The notes beneath the pieces were generated by a model. The model saw only the letters and a list, made by a program, of their open reading frames with translations. It did not search any database and was not told the DNA's origin. DNA of 9,014 nucleotides, taken from assembly GCA_026398575.1 (NCBI GenBank), contig JAPLSP010000076.1:1-9014 (forward strand). Reading direction: 5' to 3'. This DNA is from Candidatus Sumerlaeota bacterium (GTDB lineage: Bacteria; Sumerlaeota; Sumerlaeia; JADFCT01). Below, piece after piece: positions 5,281 through 9,014 of the stretch. Position 1 is the first letter of the stretch, and the number at the start of each line of letters is the position of its first letter. A program made the translations under genes and the position numbers.

Positions 5281-7641
5281 TCAGGCGCCCGCCAAAGCCT
5301 CCCTCATTTTCGCGCTCAAAGTCGCCGCTTGATAAGGCTTTTGAATAAATCCAGCCAGCCCCTTGCCCACGAAGCGCTGCGTGACTTCCTGCTCGCTATA
5401 GCCGCTCGAAAGGATGACCCGAACATCGCCGCGAATGCGCCGCAGCTCGCGGAACGTCTCTTCGCCGTCCATGTGCGGCATGGTCAGGTCCAGCAGCACA
5501 CAGACAATCTCGGCCGAATGCTCCCTGAAAATTTTCAGCGCTTCGCTTCCATGCGCCGCCAGCAAAACGCTGAATCCGAACCGTTTCATGATGCTTTTCG
5601 CAAGATCGCGGACAACCTCCTCGTCATCCACGATCAGGACCGTTCCGCTGCCGCGCCAGAACGCCGTTTCGGCGGCTTGCGCCAGAGGCGCCGCCGATTT
5701 GTCCGAGGCGGGGAAAAGCGCTTTGAAGGTGGTCCCGCGTCCCGGCTCGCTATAGACCTTGATATAGCCTTTGTGTCCGCGCACGATGCCCAGGACGGCG
5801 GCCAGACCCAGGCCGCGCCCCGTGAATTTGGTCGTAAAGAAAGGATCGAAAATCTTGGACTTGGTTTCGGCGTCCATTCCGCAGCCCGTATCGGTGACCT
5901 CGATATAGACGTATCGGCCTGGCCGAAGATTTTCGGTCATGGAGATTTCGCGCAGATAATTTTCATCGCATTCCATTGCGCCCGTCGTCACCGTGATGTA
6001 TCCGCTGCGGTCGCTGATGGCTTCCGAGGCGTTGACGATCAGATTCATGATCACCTGGCGCAGCTGCGTGGCGTCGGCTTCGATCGCCGGCAGCGTTGGG
6101 GCGAAGTTGCAGCGCAAAATCGCTTTCTTCGAAGTGGATACCTCCAGCATGTGGGCCATTTCCTGGATCAGTTCGTTGAGGTTGATTTGCTGGATGACGA
6201 ATTTGCCTCTGCCCGAGTAGGCGAGCATCTGCTTGCATAATTCCGACGCGCGTATCGAGGCCTTTTCCACTGCGATCAGATTGTCGCGCGCCGGCGACAT
6301 CGGCGACAGATCGCTCAGCGCCAGGTCCAGGTTTCCCAGAATGGCCGTGAGCAGGTTGTTGAAATCGTGCGCGATGCCGCCGGCCAGCACGCCCAGGCTT
6401 TCGAGCTTTTGCGCCTGCTGCACTTGAAGTTCGAACAAGCGCCGCTCCTGTTCGGCCTGTTTGCGGTCGGAAATATCCAGGTGCGTTCCTGTCATGCGCA
6501 GGGGGGCGCCTTGTGCGCCGCGCTCGAAAATCCTGCCCCGCGCCAGGATCCATTTCCATTCGCCCGATTTCGTCCGGCAGCGGTACTCCGCTTCATAAAA
6601 GGGCGCGCGGCCTTCCGAATGGTTCTTCAGCGCTTCTTGCGCCTTCAGCCAATCGTCGGGATGCAGCAAGCCTTCCCAACTCTGGATGTGCGGTTTGATC
6701 TCCGCCGGGGCATATCCCAGCATCTCGGCCCATCGTTCATTGAACGTCAAATCCCCCGTCTTCATGTTCCAATCCCACAGGCCGAGATCGGCGCCCTTCA
6801 AGGCCAGTTTGAAGCGCTCTTCGTTCTTGCGCAATTCCTCGATCTTGCGCCGGATCGCGTCACGCATGATATTGAAGCTGTTCGCCAGCGTCGTCAGTTC
6901 ATGGCAGCTTTCGCGAACCGGGATCACCTCGTTCATGTTTCCCATGGCGATGCGCTCGGTGCAAGCGGTGATTTCTTCGATCGGGCCCGACAGGGTTTGC
7001 GCCATATAATGCGCGACGATCATGCCCAAAAGGAAAATGATGGCGCTGCCCGTCAAGGCTTCCAGCGCTGTGCCGCGAAGAATGCTTTCGACTTCTTTCA
7101 TCTGCACGCTGGCCGCAAACAGGTATTTGCGCCCGTACCGGTCATATTTGGGAATAAGCGCCATCCGGCCTTCGCCCCACTTGTCGTGAAACGTGCTGTA
7201 TTGGACGTCCATTTTCTTAAAAACTTCCTGATAGACGTCTGGGCTCGTATGCTTTTCCAAAAACCAGGCGTGGTCGGATTTGTCGGCGTTATGCTCGATG
7301 GAAGAGGCGGTCGTGAAAACGATCTGGTCGTCATAAATCATCAAACTCCATATATAACTCAATCCCAGTTTGGAGCACAACGCGTCGAATTTTCGGACAA
7401 TATTCAGAAATTCCTCTCGCGACACGGACCCTTCGTTTTCGATCTTGTCGTGATAATCCGGCGGCAGCATCGCCCGGGCGCAAATTGCCGCCGTCAGCAG
7501 CTTGGCGTCCGTGGCTTTCAGATAAACATCTTTCTTGAAATAATAGCTCAGCAAGGTATAAACGACCGCCGTGGCCATGATAAACACGGCCATCATGAGC
7601 ATGAACTTCGATTTGATGCGCCATTGCGAAAATGGGAGCAT
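5281..7641 (-). CDS. PAS-containing hybrid sensor histidine kinase with C-terminal receiver
   Basis: The 786-aa inner-membrane kinase has TM1 (about 13-34), an extracytoplasmic sensor (about 35-193, Cache-like by length and position only), TM2 (about 194-214), HAMP (about 215-268), a PAS_3/PAC module (about 277-395), HisKA with H425 in GGIAHDFNNLL, and HATPase_c with N533/N537, DTGCGM (584-589), FDPFFTTK (598-605) and GRGLGLA (608-614). The receiver (about 665-784) has D672-D673, phospho-acceptor D718 (LLDLTMP), S745/S746 and K768. All catalytic residues are present. There is no HPt domain and no output regulator nearby, so it is an orphan that must signal to an HPt or regulator elsewhere or tune itself. 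The ATG at 7641 is preceded by AGGAC at suitable spacing. The gap to the convergent glycosyltransferase gene is 50 nt, with a 10-bp palindrome TGCAGCTGCA (5231-5240) but no obvious terminator. Confidence 0.94.
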   Translation of the reverse strand: MLPFSQWRIKSKFMLMMAVFIMATAVVYTLLSYYFKKDVYLKATDAKLLTAAICARAMLPPDYHDKIENEGSVSREEFLNIVRKFDALCSKLGLSYIWSLMIYDDQIVFTTASSIEHNADKSDHAWFLEKHTSPDVYQEVFKKMDVQYSTFHDKWGEGRMALIPKYDRYGRKYLFAASVQMKEVESILRGTALEALTGSAIIFLLGMIVAHYMAQTLSGPIEEITACTERIAMGNMNEVIPVRESCHELTTLANSFNIMRDAIRRKIEELRKNEERFKLALKGADLGLWDWNMKTGDLTFNERWAEMLGYAPAEIKPHIQSWEGLLHPDDWLKAQEALKNHSEGRAPFYEAEYRCRTKSGEWKWILARGRIFERGAQGAPLRMTGTHLDISDRKQAEQERRLFELQVQQAQKLESLGVLAGGIAHDFNNLLTAILGNLDLALSDLSPMSPARDNLIAVEKASIRASELCKQMLAYSGRGKFVIQQINLNELIQEMAHMLEVSTSKKAILRCNFAPTLPAIEADATQLRQVIMNLIVNASEAISDRSGYITVTTGAMECDENYLREISMTENLRPGRYVYIEVTDTGCGMDAETKSKIFDPFFTTKFTGRGLGLAAVLGIVRGHKGYIKVYSEPGRGTTFKALFPASDKSAAPLAQAAETAFWRGSGTVLIVDDEEVVRDLAKSIMKRFGFSVLLAAHGSEALKIFREHSAEIVCVLLDLTMPHMDGEETFRELRRIRGDVRVILSSGYSEQEVTQRFVGKGLAGFIQKPYQAATLSAKMREALAGA

Positions 7642-7932
7642 GAATAACGTCCTATGATTTCCGTTAGCTTATCGGTATTTTCGAGCGATAGCTTGATGCT
7701 TCCCCCCGAATAACAATCGGTTCGGGCGCCGCCGCTCGAGATGCTTTTCGATTGAATAACAAGGGAGACAAGGGTGTAACTTGCGGTGAATCTGTTTTCC
7801 AGCACAAGGCCTTTGTCATTGGGGGATGAAAAGAAGGCTCTGTCCAGCTTGGCGCCGAATAGTAGGCCGTCCCGCTCCGTCAGGCGGGTGAAAATTGCTT
7901 GGGCGTGCGGCAGGAACGCATTGACATGGATG
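7642..7932. other. Intergenic region upstream of the hybrid kinase
   Basis: This 291-bp stretch lies between the SDR stop and the hybrid-kinase start, both on the minus strand. It holds a nested dyad: TCGAGCG (7681-7687) with CGCTCGA (7733-7739), enclosing CCCGAA (7705-7710) with TTCGGG (7721-7726). That would fold within the kinase mRNA leader if transcription starts upstream of it. No clear promoter or terminator is visible. A minus-strand open frame (7955 to 7593) crosses it but overlaps both genes and has no ribosome site, so it is not called. Confidence 0.45.
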
Positions 7933-8709
7933 CTATCCCGCCACGAAACCTCCATCCAGCGGCAGCGCAGCGCCCGTGACGAAGCCGGCGGCCGGCGAAC
8001 ACAGCCATATCACGGCCGCCGCCACCTCTTCAGGCGCGCCCATCCGTCCCATGGGACTGCGCGACGCCATCTGCGCCTCGGCCTTTGGGCGTTCGCCTTC
8101 CGGGGCGCGCGCGATCATGCGCTCGATCATCGGCGTACGAATGACGCCGGGACAGACCGCATTGACGCGGACGCCGGATTTCGCGCATTCGAGCGCCGCT
8201 GTTTTGGTCAGCCCGAGGATGCCATGGCTGGAGGCGCAATAGGCGCAGGAGTTGGGGGAACCGGCAAGAGCGCCGGTCGAAGCGATATTGACGATGGCGC
8301 CGCCGCCCTGAACGAGCATCTGGCGGATTTCATGCTTCATGCACAGCCAGACGCTTTTGAGGTTGACGCGGATGATTTCGTCCCAGGAGTCTTCGGGAAA
8401 ATCGGCGAAGGCCGCCCTGGCGCCCGCGATCCCGGCATTATTGAAGGCGCAGTCCAGCCGGCCATAAATCCCGACGCATTGATTAATCAACGCTTCAACG
8501 TCCGCCACGCGGGAAACATCCGCTTTGACGAACGCCGCTTTCCCGCCGTTTTGCTCGATCTGATGCGCCGTGGCTTCGCCGCCCTCGGAGTTTATATCGG
8601 CCACAATCACTTTTGCGCCTTCGCGGGCAAACGCCAGGCTCGCGGCCTTGCCGATTCCGGAAGCGCCCCCGGTCACGAGAGCGATTTTTCCTTGCAGTTC
8701 AGTGTCCAT
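7933..8709 (-). CDS. SDR-family oxidoreductase with catalytic Lys replaced by Ser
   Basis: The 258-aa protein has the classical short-chain dehydrogenase/reductase length and Rossmann fold. It shows TGGASGIG (13-20, cofactor glycines), D38 at the end of beta-2 (favours NAD over NADP), NNAG (90-93), S144 (IASTGA), Y157, the PG motif (PGVIRTPM, 187-194) and a C-terminal LPLDGGF. The family's YxxxK motif reads Y157-C-A-S-S161: the Lys that lowers the Tyr pKa and holds the nicotinamide ribose is Ser (AGC codon). Around it the sequence is otherwise near-consensus. The enzyme may be impaired, altered or recently decayed. The start at 8709 follows AAGGAG by 9-10 nt. The in-frame ATG at 8733 would put that ribosome site inside the gene and is rejected. 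Substrate unknown. The gene is not obviously linked to its neighbours. Confidence 0.9.
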   Translation of the reverse strand: MDTELQGKIALVTGGASGIGKAASLAFAREGAKVIVADINSEGGEATAHQIEQNGGKAAFVKADVSRVADVEALINQCVGIYGRLDCAFNNAGIAGARAAFADFPEDSWDEIIRVNLKSVWLCMKHEIRQMLVQGGGAIVNIASTGALAGSPNSCAYCASSHGILGLTKTAALECAKSGVRVNAVCPGVIRTPMIERMIARAPEGERPKAEAQMASRSPMGRMGAPEEVAAAVIWLCSPAAGFVTGAALPLDGGFVAG

Positions 8710-8732
8710 GGAGACACGCTCCTTAGTACTCA

Positions 8733-8769
8733 TATTCGTAAATTCGATAACATAAAATCATCACGAATA
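8733..8769 (-). promoter_or_regulatory. Inverted repeat and possible promoter upstream of the SDR gene
   Basis: TATTCGT (8733-8739) and ACGAATA (8763-8769) form a 7-bp inverted repeat with a 23-nt spacer. Between them, on the minus strand, TATGTT (8754-8749) could be a -10 box, with no good -35 partner. A dyad straddling a -10 box just ahead of a gene is the usual layout for a repressor operator, but the evidence is limited to position and symmetry. Confidence 0.3.
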
Positions 8770-8877
8770 CTCATGTCGGAAGAAAAGATTCATGCGGATA
8801 GGAGCGGCGCCAGCTTTTGGAGTGCGGTTGCTTGCTGCCGCTTTAGCTACGCCATTCTTATAGATCATGGAAGCTAA

Positions 8878-8899
8878 GAGCCCGTCTTAAAATAAGTAT
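8878..8899. repeat. Possible terminal end of the insertion sequence
   Basis: The sequence GAGCCCGTCTTAAAATAAG just beyond the transposase stop codon (8901) is where an IS terminal inverted repeat would lie. The other end of the element is outside the window, so neither the inverted repeat nor a target duplication can be confirmed. Confidence 0.3.
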
Positions 8900-8900
8900 C

Positions 8901-9014
8901 TCACTCTATGCGTTGGTTCGGGCAGATTATGTAGTTCCATTCGCCATGAAATGAGTCGCTTTGAATATTTATCTTTGCCATTTCCTCATCCGATACTTTG
9001 ATGCCGCTTGGATA
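8901..9014 (-). CDS. C-terminal fragment of an ISAzo13-type transposase (runs off the edge)
   Basis: The last 37 codons of a gene on the minus strand are present, starting outside the window and ending in TGA at 8903-8901. The peptide contains GIKVSDEEMAKINI followed by FHGEWNYII. This matches the closing segment I know from ISAzo13-family DDE transposases (…YPxGIKVSDxEM…FHGEWNYTI…). This part lies after the catalytic core, so no active-site residues are visible, and whether the element is intact cannot be judged. It marks a transposon boundary about 190 nt upstream of the SDR gene. Confidence 0.75.
   Translation of the reverse strand, partial: YPSGIKVSDEEMAKINIQSDSFHGEWNYIICPNQRIE

Noticed and set aside
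5170..7647. Two long plus-strand frames (5170-6240 and 6367-7647)
   Set aside because: Both are antisense to the hybrid kinase, which shows every expected motif in order.
7802..7811. GCACAAGGCC match to the left-edge repeats
   Set aside because: Only about ten bases agree and there is no dyad around it, so it is probably chance.
7593..7955. 120-codon minus-strand frame bridging the SDR and hybrid-kinase genes
   Set aside because: It overlaps both genes, has no Shine-Dalgarno before its ATG and no recognised family. A tiny gene cannot be excluded but is not supported.
7786..8877. 363-codon plus-strand frame opposite the SDR gene
   Set aside because: It is an antisense shadow. The SDR frame carries cofactor, NNAG and Tyr motifs.

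Overview
The window comes from a Gram-negative-type bacterium with moderately high GC. Inner-membrane sensor kinases, a Sec-exported small protein and a sigma-54 activator support this. The kinase style and the sigma-54 module would suit a Desulfobacterota-like or other environmental lineage, but no marker gene fixes the taxon. I see no rRNA, tRNA or CRISPR array.

Layout. (1) 1-176: intergenic DNA with two near-identical 23-nt REP-like repeats. (2) 177-2966, minus strand: a two-component operon with a ZraS/HydH-like membrane histidine kinase followed 21 nt later by a ZraR/HydG-like sigma-54-dependent response regulator. (3) 2967-3348: noncoding, with a perfect 59-nt palindrome made of four copies of an 11-nt unit, and a second, smaller hairpin region. 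(4) 3349-3738, minus strand: a 129-aa exported Gly/Cys/Met-rich protein. (5) 3739-4075: a divergent regulatory region. It has a good -24/-12 (sigma-54) promoter for the exported protein and, about 94 and 137 nt upstream of the predicted start of transcription, a duplicated element carrying TGCAAA-N-TTTGCA-type dyads. (6) 4076-5230, plus strand: a GT4-type glycosyltransferase. (7) 5281-7641, minus strand: a PAS-containing hybrid sensor kinase with a C-terminal receiver and no cognate DNA-binding regulator beside it. (8) 7933-8709, minus strand: an SDR-family oxidoreductase whose catalytic Lys is replaced by Ser. (9) 8901-9014, minus strand: the C-terminal tail of an ISAzo13-type transposase running off the right edge.

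How it fits together. The most coherent unit is 177-3940. An envelope sensor kinase signals to a sigma-54 activator, and the only convincing sigma-54 promoter I found, with tandem enhancer-like dyads, drives a small exported Cys/Met/Gly-rich protein. This is the logic of enterobacterial ZraSR-ZraP (zinc/envelope stress), but the exported protein is not recognisably ZraP. It may be an unrelated metal-binding or envelope-protective effector in the same regulatory position. This link is inferred from sequence and position only. The other genes look independent of this unit.
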